Source: Hofstenia miamia
Taxonomy: Eukaryota > Xenacoelomorpha > Acoela
Length of the DNA stretch: 64,000 nt
NCBI GenBank assembly: GCA_004352715.1
Contig: SCFE01000067.1
Span: 1,268,348 to 1,332,347, forward strand
Reading direction: 5' to 3'
The notes beneath the pieces were generated by a model. It saw only the letters and a program-made list of their open reading frames with translations, ran no database searches and was not told the DNA's origin. Below are positions 33,595-45,000 of the stretch, piece after piece; the first letter of the stretch is position 1, and each line of letters opens with the position of its first letter. The position numbers were made by a program, and so were the translations under genes.

Positions 33595-33830
33595 AGTTGG
33601 ACGGAGCACCCTGCTACACGGAAAACTTTTATCATTTAATTACTTCACGAGTTGGCGAAAGGCGTGCTACACGAAAAATTTCTATTGTCCAATTTTTGTT
33701 GGACCGAACGAACAACCTTAATCTAGATAATTACTCCCGATTTTAGTTGTGGACGAGGGGTGCTACACGAACGATTTTCGTTTGCCAACAAAAATTGACG
33801 ACAAAAGTTGTTCGCGTAGCATAGGCTTTA
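33595..33830. repeat. Degenerate repeat with TGCTACACGAA units
   Basis: The word TGCTACACG occurs at about 33612, 33665 and 33761, spaced ~50-95 bp, each followed by A-rich sequence. The inverted form CGCGTAGCAT occurs at 33813-33822. It looks like a short MITE or an internally repeated element. No coding capacity. Confidence 0.55.
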
Positions 33831-34028
33831 CATCGAAATCTTCGAAGTTATCAAAATCAAATGAGATATATCACATTAATTTTGTATGCATTTAATTTTT
33901 TTATTAAATTGCACAGTAACACTCGCTTGCATATCATAAATATATCAAAATACATTCTTTTAGTTAGAATTTTTGCTAATAAATTGGGTTTCATTTAACT
34001 TTTTATGCATGTTAAACAATAGTTATAC

Positions 34029-34115
34029 TTAACTTTACGATAGTGTGCGAGGTCTTAAGTAAAATCCAATCTAAAATTCTCTGGTTTACTTTACTTTACG
34101 GCGGTGTACGACTAG
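34029..34115. repeat. Relative of the GTTAAG palindromic MITE
   Basis: Two direct half-arms, TTTACGATAGTGTGCGAGGT and TTTACGGCGGTGTACGACTA, resemble the right arm of the element at 24589-24703. Confidence 0.5.
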
Positions 34116-34491
34116 GGTAATGTTTTGCTATTCCTGAATAAGTTCAAACTTTCACTAATTATATAGCAATTTTATATCAAACCAGTATCGTTTAGAAAAA
34201 CTGTAATCTGCAAAAAAATAAATACATGAAAGCTTAAAACTTTGAAACGAATAGTAAAAACAAAGAGTTTCATAAATTAAACACAGAATAGTATCTATAT
34301 GAAAATATGTCTGAATTTTATATTGGTTAGTAAATTGCCTGTCGGAACAGTGGAATTAATAATATTATAAAAAGAATGTTAAGTTGTTGATTGTAATTTG
34401 CTATTTATTTAAATAAATATTATAAGCTTATTTTGCGTTATGGCTATATCATAAATGGCATTTCTGATTTTTTAAATAATAATTGAAGTTA

Positions 34492-34494
<3 letters not shown>

Positions 34495-34547
<53 letters not shown>

Positions 34548-34890
34548 NNNNNNNNNNNNNNNNNNNNNNNNNNNNNNNNNNNNNNNNNNNNNNNNNNNNN
34601 NNNNNNNNNNNNNNNNNNNNNNNNNNNNNNNNNNNNNNNNNNNNNNNNNNNNNNNNNNNNNNNNNNNNNNNNNNNNNNNNNNNNNNNNNNNNNNNNNNNN
34701 NNNNNNNNNNNNNNNNNNNNNNNNNNNNNNNNNNNNNNNNNNNNNNNNNNNNNNNNNNNNNNNNNNNNNNNNNNNNNNNNNNNNNNNNNNNNNNNNNNNN
34801 NNNNNNNNNNNNNNNNNNNNNNNNNNNNNNNNNNNNNNNNNNNNNNNNNNNNNNNNNNNNNNNNNNNNNNNNNNNNNNNNNNNNNNNNNN

Positions 34891-34921
<31 letters not shown>
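34495..34921. repeat. Compound (TA)n(GA)n microsatellite with gap
   Basis: (TA)n at 34495-34523, (GA)n at 34524-34547, N run 34548-34890, then (TA)n to 34921. Confidence 0.95.
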
Positions 34922-34923
<2 letters not shown>

Positions 34924-35084
34924 GTAAGCAAACTGAGCTTTCTAATATTATTTGAATGTGACGACAGTCTTAAATATCAATTTCGATGTGTTACCATCAT
35001 CGTCAGTTTACTAAATATGCGGTAAATAAATTTACAATAAACTGCACTAAATATAAATGATCTTATTACATACACTTAGAATAC

Positions 35085-35560
35085 ATTTAAGGTCATCATG
35101 CTTTGATGTCGATTTAATAATTTACCCTTTGTTGTTTCTTTTATATATATTGCCTCTGCTATTTTCGGATGTTTAGTTCTTAGTAAAATTTTAAAATGAT
35201 CTTCCTTAGTTTGATGGTGATGGGTAAAAATTTCTGAATTCAGATGACCTCTTAAATGCTCATTAGATCTTATTCCCAGATGTCGCTTAGCTTCACCGTT
35301 ATATGATTTATCGCAATCATCACATGTATATTTATAGACTAGGGATGAAACTAAGTTTTTGGGATATTGTCTTTGTTATTAAACATATCTTTTGTTTTGA
35401 AAAGTTGTAAAAATAGGGGTGATCTTAGTAATTTTTAGTTTTGTTTTCAGATTTCTCACTCTTTTTTGAATTTCTCAAATTGGTTACTTAGATATGGTAT
35501 TTTCAAATATACTTCAATTTTCGTTTCTTTTTTTGGTATTTTTCACATATTGCTAGTTTT
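35085..35560 (-). pseudogene. Penelope-like element C-terminus with GIY-YIG nuclease
   Basis: The minus strand is open from about 35353 to 35092 without an ATG, so it is easily missed. It reads SLVYKYTCDDCDKSYNGEAK, RHLGIRSNEHLRGH, HFKILLRTKHPKIAEAIYIK and KGKLLNRHQSMM. This matches the GIY-YIG domain that closes Penelope-like retroelements: VYKxxCxxCxxxYIGxxxRxLxxRxxEH, then a Glu in EAIYIK and LN. Here the YIG triplet is YNG. Further upstream on that strand (to about 35560) the decayed sequence IPYLSNQFEKFKKE fits the linker before the nuclease. The Penelope RT domain is not present. Confidence 0.7.
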
Positions 35561-35708
35561 CTTTGCAGTAATCATTTTCAAATAGATGATCTCAATATTT
35601 TCATAAAATATTATGAGGATATATCAATTTCGTTCTAAGATGGTAAACATTTGATCAAAGGCATTAATTGTATGTTCGAATGTCGAACAGATTTTGTATG
35701 CTCGATCA

Positions 35709-35712
<4 letters not shown>

Positions 35713-35746
<34 letters not shown>
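35713..35746. repeat. (AT)n microsatellite
   Basis: Uninterrupted AT tract. Confidence 0.95.
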
Positions 35747-35749
<3 letters not shown>

Positions 35750-36598
35750 AAATAAATATGATTTATAAAATGCTGTTTGGCTTCTTCAACAAATTCGAAG
35801 AGTGTAGTTCAGTAGATATAAATTCTATAAAGGGATTATTTGAATATTGCAATTGAATCATGTGAGGTGAAGAATGATGTCCATCAAATCCAAAAGAAAT
35901 ATAATGGTAAGTTAATCAATACATTTGCGTAAATAGTACGTACGCTTGCACGAACATGGTGAATTTATATTTGGCATGAAGACAACCATTACTGAGCATG
36001 TAAACAGGTAAGATCACCATTTACTTAATTAATTTTAAATGAGACTTACAAATATGATTGCATATATGTTATAGGTTTTATTCTCCCACCCAAGCTCTAC
36101 AAATACAATTGACCATGGAATTAGAAACAAACATTGAGAAAAATGGCCAAGGAAAATTCCCATAAACATGAATTTAGATATGTAGACTAGACAAAATTGC
36201 ATGGAAATTATTTAGTATATTCTATCACGCTTATGATTTTTTTTCTTTTAAGAAATGTCACTAAAATGTTGCCGAATTCATGACTAAGAATTGAAACTGG
36301 TTTCATCTTCATGAGCTAAGATAATGAAAAAATGAATCATTGAAGAGACAGCGGAAATGATGCCAACAATAGGACTTTCCCATTAATCTTTAACGTTCTC
36401 ATGTTTGTCACAATTGATGACAATTAACCGATATTTGAGATTTTAAAAGTTTAAGTAAAAGTTCTTTAAACTAAGTACATTTTATGATAGAGATTTTATG
36501 CAAAAAGACCACCCCATGCATCCCCCAAATAATTTCTTCACAGAAACTTTTGAAAAGTTTTGCTTTACAATTATTTAGGAAAAATACTTCAACGTGTC
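35750..36598. other. AT-rich intergenic sequence
   Basis: No gene or repeat recognised. Confidence 0.35.
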
Positions 36599-36601
36599 CA
36601 G

Positions 36602-36835
36602 CTAGAAATTATGTTTAATTACCTCCGCCAAGGAGGTTATGTTTTTGGTAGCGTTGGTTTGTTTGTCTGTTTGTCTGTTACAACTTTACGGAAAAGTAAT
36701 AGATGGATTGACCGCACATTTTCACCAGAGGTGTGTCTTCGCCCAAGGAGGAATCCATTAAATTTTGGTGCTGATCCGGGGGACACAAGCTGCGTGGCGG
36801 AGGTCTGCGCTCTCCGAGAGTGCTTTTCTAGTTCT
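36602..36835 (+). mobile_element. Short repeat with CCTCCGCCAAGGAGG head and CTAG ends
   Basis: Starts CTAGAAATTATG...ACCTCCGCCAAGGAGGTTAT, continues with TTTGTTTGTCTGTTTGTCTG and ends GCGGAGGTCTGCGCTCTCCG...TGCTTTTCTAG. The ends are imperfect inverted repeats (CTAGAAA; ACCTCCGCC versus GGCGGAGGT). I recall closely similar sequence as a dispersed repeat in many unrelated aquatic animals. It encodes no transposase here, and the 97-codon frame across it is incidental. Confidence 0.6.
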
Positions 36836-36968
36836 AGTTGCATCAAAACTTGAATGGCATATTAGCTTTCTTGTTATCATATTGAACAAGATTCAAACCT
36901 ATTTTTCAAAGAATTTCATTTTCAGATCGTCAAAAACAATTTTGTAAAGAACAAGAAGTTTAAAAGAA

Positions 36969-36988
36969 ATATATATATATATATATAA
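36969..36988. repeat. (AT)n microsatellite
   Basis: Short AT tract. Confidence 0.9.
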
Positions 36989-36989
36989 T

Positions 36990-38132
36990 ACTCATACTAT
37001 TGATGCAATTATGTTGAATTATGTTGATTTGTCATTATATGCCTAATTGGATACACAATATTTTAACCATTAATTGGCTGACAGAAAATGTTAGGAATGC
37101 AAAATATATCTGCTAATTACATGTAAAACTTTATCTACACAATGTACGCGATTAATGTGCCACGCTCTTAACATTAAATGACATGCATGTATGATATGTA
37201 CAGGAAAGGCACCACATTATTCACCCAAACAAGTACATTTCCGGACGTTGCGAATAACGACATGCTCTCAAATGTTCCAACCTAACCTTCTATAAAATTA
37301 CTACAAGTAGTTAAATATAGTACGGTAGAACATATATATTAGATTCAAAAATTTTTCTACTGCACTTGACTATTTTGAATCATAAAATACTGCTTTTCTC
37401 TAAAAAAAATGTACTTTTTGTCACTTTTCGAGACATAACTTTGATTTTTCAAGCAATGGACGTTTGCTACATTGCAAACTTAAAAAAGTTATTATCAATT
37501 ATTTTCCAATTTCCAAGAGTGCTCTAAAACCTACAAGCGTTTCTATTAATCACATTAGATTGATGAAATCCATGTTGAAATCAGTAACATGTAGTAAGGA
37601 TTACGAAATTCAATCGTCACTAGTTCTACAAATATTCAGGAAATTTTTATAAATATTTCTGCAACTACAAAATTTTATACGTAAAATATTTATTCAGATA
37701 GGTTACAGGTACACAAATAAGAGCATTTGAGGAAAAATATATAGACGATAAAAAATTGATAATATGATTGAATTCACAATGAAGCAATTCGCAACAGTGT
37801 TAAAAATCAAAACAAAGTTTCACATATAGAAAAAGACACTTGCTACAGATGGTGTTTCTAAGTTTCGAGCAATTACACGGTACACAAGTAACATTGCTCA
37901 TTGTTAATGTGATTCATAATATTCCTAAACCTTTCGAATTTTGGACCATGGGTGGCATTGAAATAAGTCCAATTTAATGAAATTGTGCTGAGCTTGCCAC
38001 CAAACATAAAATCTGACAGAACTTGTTCTACAGCATGAATTTCAAATGCAACTTTTTTTCGTGTTAGCAAAAAACGTTCCAAATATAATTCCTGTGCGTT
38101 ACAACATGTAGACTCTGTTGATTATAATCACT

Positions 38133-38164
<32 letters not shown>

Positions 38165-38287
38165 ANNNNNNNNNNNNNNNNNNNNNNNNNNNNNNNNNNN
38201 NNNNNNNNNNNNNNNNNNNNNNNNNNNNNNNNNNNNNNNNNNNNNNNNNNNNNNNNNNNNNNNNNNNNNNNNNNNNNNNNNNNNNNC

Positions 38288-38323
<36 letters not shown>

Positions 38324-38379
38324 TATAATATTTGTAACAACAGTATTTTAGATTGTAATTCAATGTTTGGAAATCAGCA
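36990..38379. other. Region upstream of the 24-exon gene
   Basis: AT-rich. Includes an (AT)n tract with an N run (38137-38321, gap 38166-38286) directly upstream of the proposed start codon. The promoter and any 5' UTR should lie here but cannot be recognised. Confidence 0.35.
38137..38321. repeat. (AT)n microsatellite containing a gap
   Basis: AT repeats on both sides of N 38166-38286. Confidence 0.9.
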
Positions 38380-38419
38380 ATGAGCAATAATTTTTCTCCA
38401 ATTTCGGAGCAGCTACCTC
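38380..38419 (+). CDS. Unknown 24-exon gene: exon 1 (start codon)
   Basis: ATG AGC AAT..., 13 codons plus 1 nt (phase 1), then donor C|GTAAGT. An in-frame stop lies about 20 nt upstream of the ATG, with no other ATG between. Chosen because its phase joins exon 2 exactly. The shortness and 3.5-kb first intron make this the least certain exon. Confidence 0.55.
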
Positions 38420-41400
38420 GTAAGTCATTTCTTATACGAATTCAAAACATACAGCAAAATATGAATATAGTAATACATCTACGTAATATGCATGTGTATA
38501 TCAAAATGATATAAATTTTTTTAATGCAAATTTGCGAGGACAAAAGTGTCTTACTGTATACAATTCGAAGATTTTTTGACCAACATAAGGTGTACTGTAG
38601 TCACAGTGGACAAGATACGAAACAACCATCGGAAGCAGGAGACTATTAAAATTGAATTTTAAGAGAAACAGTTCTTTTCAAATTCCAAAAATACAGAATA
38701 AAACAAAAACATTGCCGCAATCGCATCTTAAAATTACATTGCTTATTATATCTATACGATATTATATTAATGATATATATTAGTTCTTCTTCCATATGGG
38801 CTTTATAATAGGGGGATGAAACTCGAGAGACAGATTACCAAATTGCAAAAAATTGGTCCTGGTACAGGGTAAATTTACCCTAAGCAGCCCATGCATTTCT
38901 TACAATTTGTTATGGTTTTGATAAAAAATTTTTTAAGCATTTATAAATAATAAAGATATCCAATATCTGAAAGCCCCACTGGATAATGGGTCGTCTCTTC
39001 GCGGTTGTTTCTGACTTATAGCCAAGGACATCTTATAAGATGTCCTTGCTTTACACACGGTGCGCACGGACGGTTTTTGGATGATCTATTGACAGAACAC
39101 AAAGTAGTTAAGGTGAGCTGTTGCCTTAGGCCGTTGTATTATGTGAACAATGGTTATCGACGACTTCAAAAGAATGATTCTTAAAGATTTTCAAACACCT
39201 ACGTATTGTCCAAGAGTTAAATGGAAAGAATATTACACATTTCGCCCACCTCAACAACTCTGAGTTTGCTTCGAAATAAGTAGAACATAAATGGCTATTT
39301 AAATAGTTCGCCAAATACATTTATGATCCGTATTTTGAGTGTATGTCCAATCATTTATGTTGAGTATTTTGAATTTATTTTATACTATGGATTACCTCAT
39401 TTTATTCGAATGAATTCTCCTCCCATTGTTTGAGAAGACAAAATATTGTCTCTGTGAGGCGGTTTTATTGACACACATTTGTTTGTTGTAAAACATTATT
39501 GGATTGTCATTACGGAGGGCCTTAACCAAACTCAAGCATCATAGTGATAGTCGCAAACTGTTTGCAAAATAGGGGGAGGGGCGATAAGCGAATATTTTCA
39601 TTAAGTAGACGCAAAGCTCTCAAATAATCAATGCGATGTGGGAAAAAATTACAAATCCATATATTTGAATTTGCTTGAATTTACATACAGAGACATCATA
39701 AAACACAGATTCAGTTCCAAAATGTCATTTCCACTGGCGTTGTTGATAAAAGAAAAAATGCATCCATAAATACTACATTTAAAACGCTGGGTAACACATT
39801 TGAGATTCCATTCCAAATATCTTTGACAAATTGGATCTTCACTGCAACATTTCTTAAATAATTTTCTCAGTTACCAAAAGTTGTGATCTGAAAATTTTTG
39901 GCGTATGTCAGATATAGTTTGAATTCAACCATTAGTACATAATTGAAACAGGGATTGCCAAGTTGGGATCTTTGGATCAGTGCTTAAGTGAACTTAAAAA
40001 CTGGATAAATTCCACATTCTGGGTCAAAATACTTAACAAATTTTGCTGCGGCCTTGGCTATATCATTGTGGAAAAAATTTCGTTGATCAGCGTTTCTGAC
40101 TTTAAAGATCGCTTTCAATCTGTTGAACTCTCTCCTGCAAATACATCTTTTCTGGAACCCTAACCTCAATGAGTTATTTCACCTTCAAGAATCTCAAGTG
40201 ACTTAATTGTTAAGCTAGATGGTAGCGACCAGGTCTGATAATGAAAACGTGGGTTATGAGAATCGTCACTAAATCATATGCTTATGAACACAAACTAAAT
40301 CCCACAAACACCCTTATTTTGGGCAGAAACCCGAGAGCCTTTTGTATTACCTGTCACTGTTCGATCACTGGGTCTGGATGGCAGGTTTTAATGTGACGTA
40401 TGTACCAACCCCTACTCTTGCACGACTTTTAACAGCCCTAATTTATTCACGTCCAGCAATTAGCATCCGCTTTCCTATTGGGGATTTGAAGATCGGAGTC
40501 TTGTCATCCTTGACATGATGATTGAGATATTCTCATTTGAAAACAGACGCGCGTACTTCTTGCATCTTATTTGACTCTTACTGGCATATATAAACTTCGT
40601 TATTGTTGCAAAGACCGCACCAGAAATTCTCTTGATGATTGTTTCTGCGTCAACATCAATCTCTTCTGCTAGATTGTCCTTAATTTCCTGCCCATTTCTA
40701 GGCAGAGAACGATGTGTCAATGTGGGAAATACCAGATCCTTCCTCAGAGAAGCGTCCATTAACCACTTCTATCTAGTAGCCACCGATTTCCCCAAAACTG
40801 ACTTTCACATGCATTTATTATGTGGTCATTACCTTCGGGGAGTATCAATGCTTTTGTCATTGTTAACTCAATTAATTGACCACGAGTTATGCTTTCTCTA
40901 TGTTTCATCATGCAGCTTACAAAAAGTTAACGTTTCCGCGCTGTTATATTACGAATTTATTGAAATGAACCGATTCCTTGATTAGTCTATCCTAGAGACC
41001 CTTTCCAGAGATTTATTGAAGCCTCAAACATGTCTAGTTCTCTAACAGTTTCTGCACATGTTTCACGTGCATCGGGCAGTGTGGGTATTACGAAGCCTCG
41101 TAGGAGAAGGTAAGAGAGCGCCTTGTAAAACACATTCTTACGCGATAATCGAAAATAACGTGAGATCTTGCCAACAACACTATTGCAGCGATGTCTTGCT
41201 TCAGAGAGGCCTGTCCCAGAAGTTTTGATTATTGGGCCTAGGTAATTAAACTCTAATACGAATGTAATGTTTTTTCCAGAAACAAGACTCTATCAGAAGT
41301 TCTATATATAAGTTTTTTGCAAGTTTTCTATGCACATTCAAATTTAAAAAATTAAGGCAATATTCGGGTTTAGTCCCTAGGTGTAGACTCTAGGTTTGTA

Positions 41401-41999
41401 CACAGATGGACACCATATGGCGGAGTAGTTAAGAAGGTGCTTAATTTCAAATTTGATAGGGAAAAGTGCGTCTACCTAACTTACCAATCCAATCATTCTT
41501 CAAATGTCCTTAACGGAAGTAATTCATTTCTAAAATCAAATACGATTAGTACCAACAAAAAGTTCTTAATATATATTTAGCAGTCCTTGGTACCAATAAA
41601 TAACATCAATGTAATTCTTGCACATGCAAATATTATACATGAATAATAATATAAAAATATTCTTCGTACATGTCATTAAATCAAGGAAAGTCTAAACAGC
41701 ACACAAAATATATCAACATTCCAACAGGGTTTGGCTAGTTCAAAAATTGTATTCCGATGGCAAAATTGCTGGTTACCATTTTTAAACTAATTTAGCTTGA
41801 ATGCCACCAAACTTGTTTTCAGCTCTTATATAATAATATACACTTAGTAATAATTTTAATATTATTATTAATAATTAATTTTTATTTTTTAGAAAGCGCC
41901 AACGGATCAGTTCAAGCTCCTAGACGTTTAAGTGAATTGTCAGGATTAACAGTAAACAATGCTGTTTCCAGATTGTCATCAGTAAGAAATACTTTTTAT

Positions 42000-42040
<41 letters not shown>

Positions 42041-45000
42041 CAGATTGTAAAGCTTTAGTATTTGTTAATCATAGGCTGAAAGCGAAGTTCTTCAACGAAT
42101 TAATTATGTGACACCATCAGAAGAGAAAGATGCAGAGTTAGCTTTGAAAATGGCTCTTGTCATGAAGTATGTCCGAGAACATAATTTAGATCAAGCTGTT
42201 GCAAACATGCTAATGGAGTTAATCAAACGAGATCAGTATCCGTACAATCCTCATGCTGACTTTCATCGATATTTGAAAATACAAAACGAAAAGTAGTTAA
42301 TACTGTTTTGATAGAAATGTATTATGATATTTTTAGATTTTATCTATTCAATGAGTCTGAGGAAACGATTAAAAAGTACTTGAATCTACCAACGTATTCA
42401 ACCAGCGTTTCGTATTTGTCAGGTGTCAAAAATTACAACAATGTTTGGGGTCTGGCTGGGATTATTCAGGCAACAAATCCTGATAAACTAAGAAAATTTG
42501 ATTGGCTGTTATCCTCAATCACACCATCTGTTACTACAATTGTGTGGCGAAAAGACTTTACTGTATGACTTAACATGGATTTCTATAATACAATATATCG
42601 TCCAGCATTTGAACTGCACCTTTGTATTAAACTAGTGATGACTGACTGTAAGCTAGAAAGTGAGGAAACTGGTTTATGCAAATTTTGGAGCTTCACAGTA
42701 ACTTAATTAACAATTCACAGTTAAGGTAAATTGGTCGATTATGTAATTGCGATTTTCATGTTATTAGTACTAAGGTAATCCATAGAGTTTGGCTTCCAAT
42801 TTTTATATGAAATTTTCGATATATTATTAGAACAATTATTAGAATTACCTACACTAAGGAGGTATTGTGTTCGCCTCTGCCTGCATGCCACGTTTTTCAG
42901 CACTGACCCTTTCCGACCAATGTTTTTATGATGTATTTCCATGCCTGTTTTTATTGGAACATTTCGACTCTACTCGAACCTACAAAGCAAAATTTGAGGA
43001 ATATACGAATTAAGGTTAAATGTTCTCGTCAAAAAAGCTATAGAATATTATGTAATTGGTCATATAATACATTTATTTTTGTCTTTAATAAGTATTGCTT
43101 CAGCAATTTTAGTGTAAATCGTTTACTATTTTAAAATTTTCATCTGTTGATTTATTGTCAATTGCAAAGAAATTCAGTTCTGACTTCAATAGCATTCAAT
43201 GATTTTGAAAATTCCTGGTTTATAGAGTCTGTCTTGATTCACCAATGTACATGTATAACAATCCTATCCTGATGTTCTTGATTTCCTTCAATGTTTATAA
43301 ATATGAACGTGATGAGAGCTCAGCCTAATACAAATCTCTTCCAGATGCAACAAACATCGATCAGAGATTGGAATTTATTATAAACTGGACTCAATATGTT
43401 ATATTCATTCCAACTTTTTGCTTAAGCAAAGAAATATTCTAATAATCAGTAATGACTACACATACATGTAGGCATATTGCATAATCACCCATTAAATTTT
43501 TTAAGATTTTTGAAATAGTTATTGTCATACAAGCCATGATTCTTCTGCCATATGCTAATTATGAGTAATCCAAGTATTATTCACAAAGATTTTCAATGTT
43601 CAATGTCCACTTTATTACCAAGTTTGGTATTTTAGTCGCAAGTTATTATTGCAATGGTTGGACCAAGTTCATTTTATGGTGCATTTTATCCCACCGTGCC
43701 CTGCATTAATTTTAGACTACATTACGTGGTGTATGGTCCGGATGACGTTGAAATAGTAAGTTTGTATTTTTAAGCGAGCATGTAATACTTTCTTAGGCAA
43801 TTTCATTATTCTCTGAAAGCGTATTGAACGACATTCAAAATATGTTGAATCAGAGAGACCACGAAGTTATTGGTAAGGTCCTAATATTTTGGAAATACTG
43901 CTCATTGCTAAAATATTGCAAACAATGTAATGAATTGTATAGGGCTTTACATAGAAGATGACGATGGGGGTTACAAAACATTTGAATCACCAAGATTCCA
44001 AACGCTATCCCACTTAACTGAAGAAAACCAGGAAGACATTTACGAAGATCTTTGTAATGCTGCTCGGGCATCTAAGAAGATCAGCCTGGAGGTGAGAACA
44101 AATTACGCAAAGACATTTTAAGCACTATACATGTATTAACAACACTGACTGTAAAGAAAGTTGAATGTTAATTAAAGTGTAATAAGTTTAAGCAATAAAC
44201 GAAATGTGAGATTATTTTGCAACTAGAGATCATGGGAGACATTTCGAAATGTTTTAGAAGTAAATGTTCAATACATTGCATTTCGGTTAAGTTATCACGT
44301 TCTTGAGTTTTTCTGTTTACAAAACAAATGTTCTCTTAAAGAAATAATTAACATATACATACTTAGTGTGTGTTTCTTGTGGACCCTGAATTAGCAGTAT
44401 ACCAAAGAGGTCAAAAGCAGTATGATTTCATTTTTCTTGACGTATCGCTCCATAATAATAAAGATCCAGAGGGGTAAATATTTGTCTTCGAAAATATAAA
44501 ATGTTTTGTGTTTGCGGTTTATATCTTCATTTATATTTCTTACTTTATTTGCATTGTTACGTTTTAATCTAATTGAAATCGTTTGAAACATTACATAAAT
44601 TTTGCAAACTGCTTTGCATTTAATTTCCTTAGAATGCTGTGTTTCTGCAAATATCCAATGTGTACTATTTACGAAGGAGTTTTTACTCGAAAGTTGGATG
44701 GAGAAATATTTTTGGGTTTATTCATGGATCGTACTGATCTTTTGAACAGAGATCTACCTGCTCTTGGATATCAACCGTCTCTAAGAATGGACTACAACAG
44801 GAATCCGAGATGTATGAGATTTTTGTATAACTGATTTTTTTATTATAATAATTAAAAATAATATTAGAATAATTTGTTAATTATATGTTATAAGATGAAT
44901 TTTTCAAAATTATTATATGCATATCCACATTAAAAATTTTGATGAATATATTTTTGCATTTTCTTTCATTTGTTGAACTACCTAAGATATTTATGTTTTT

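Noticed and set aside
36560-36853. 97-codon frame as a gene
   Set aside because: It runs straight across a short dispersed repeat (36602-36835) and its peptide has no support.
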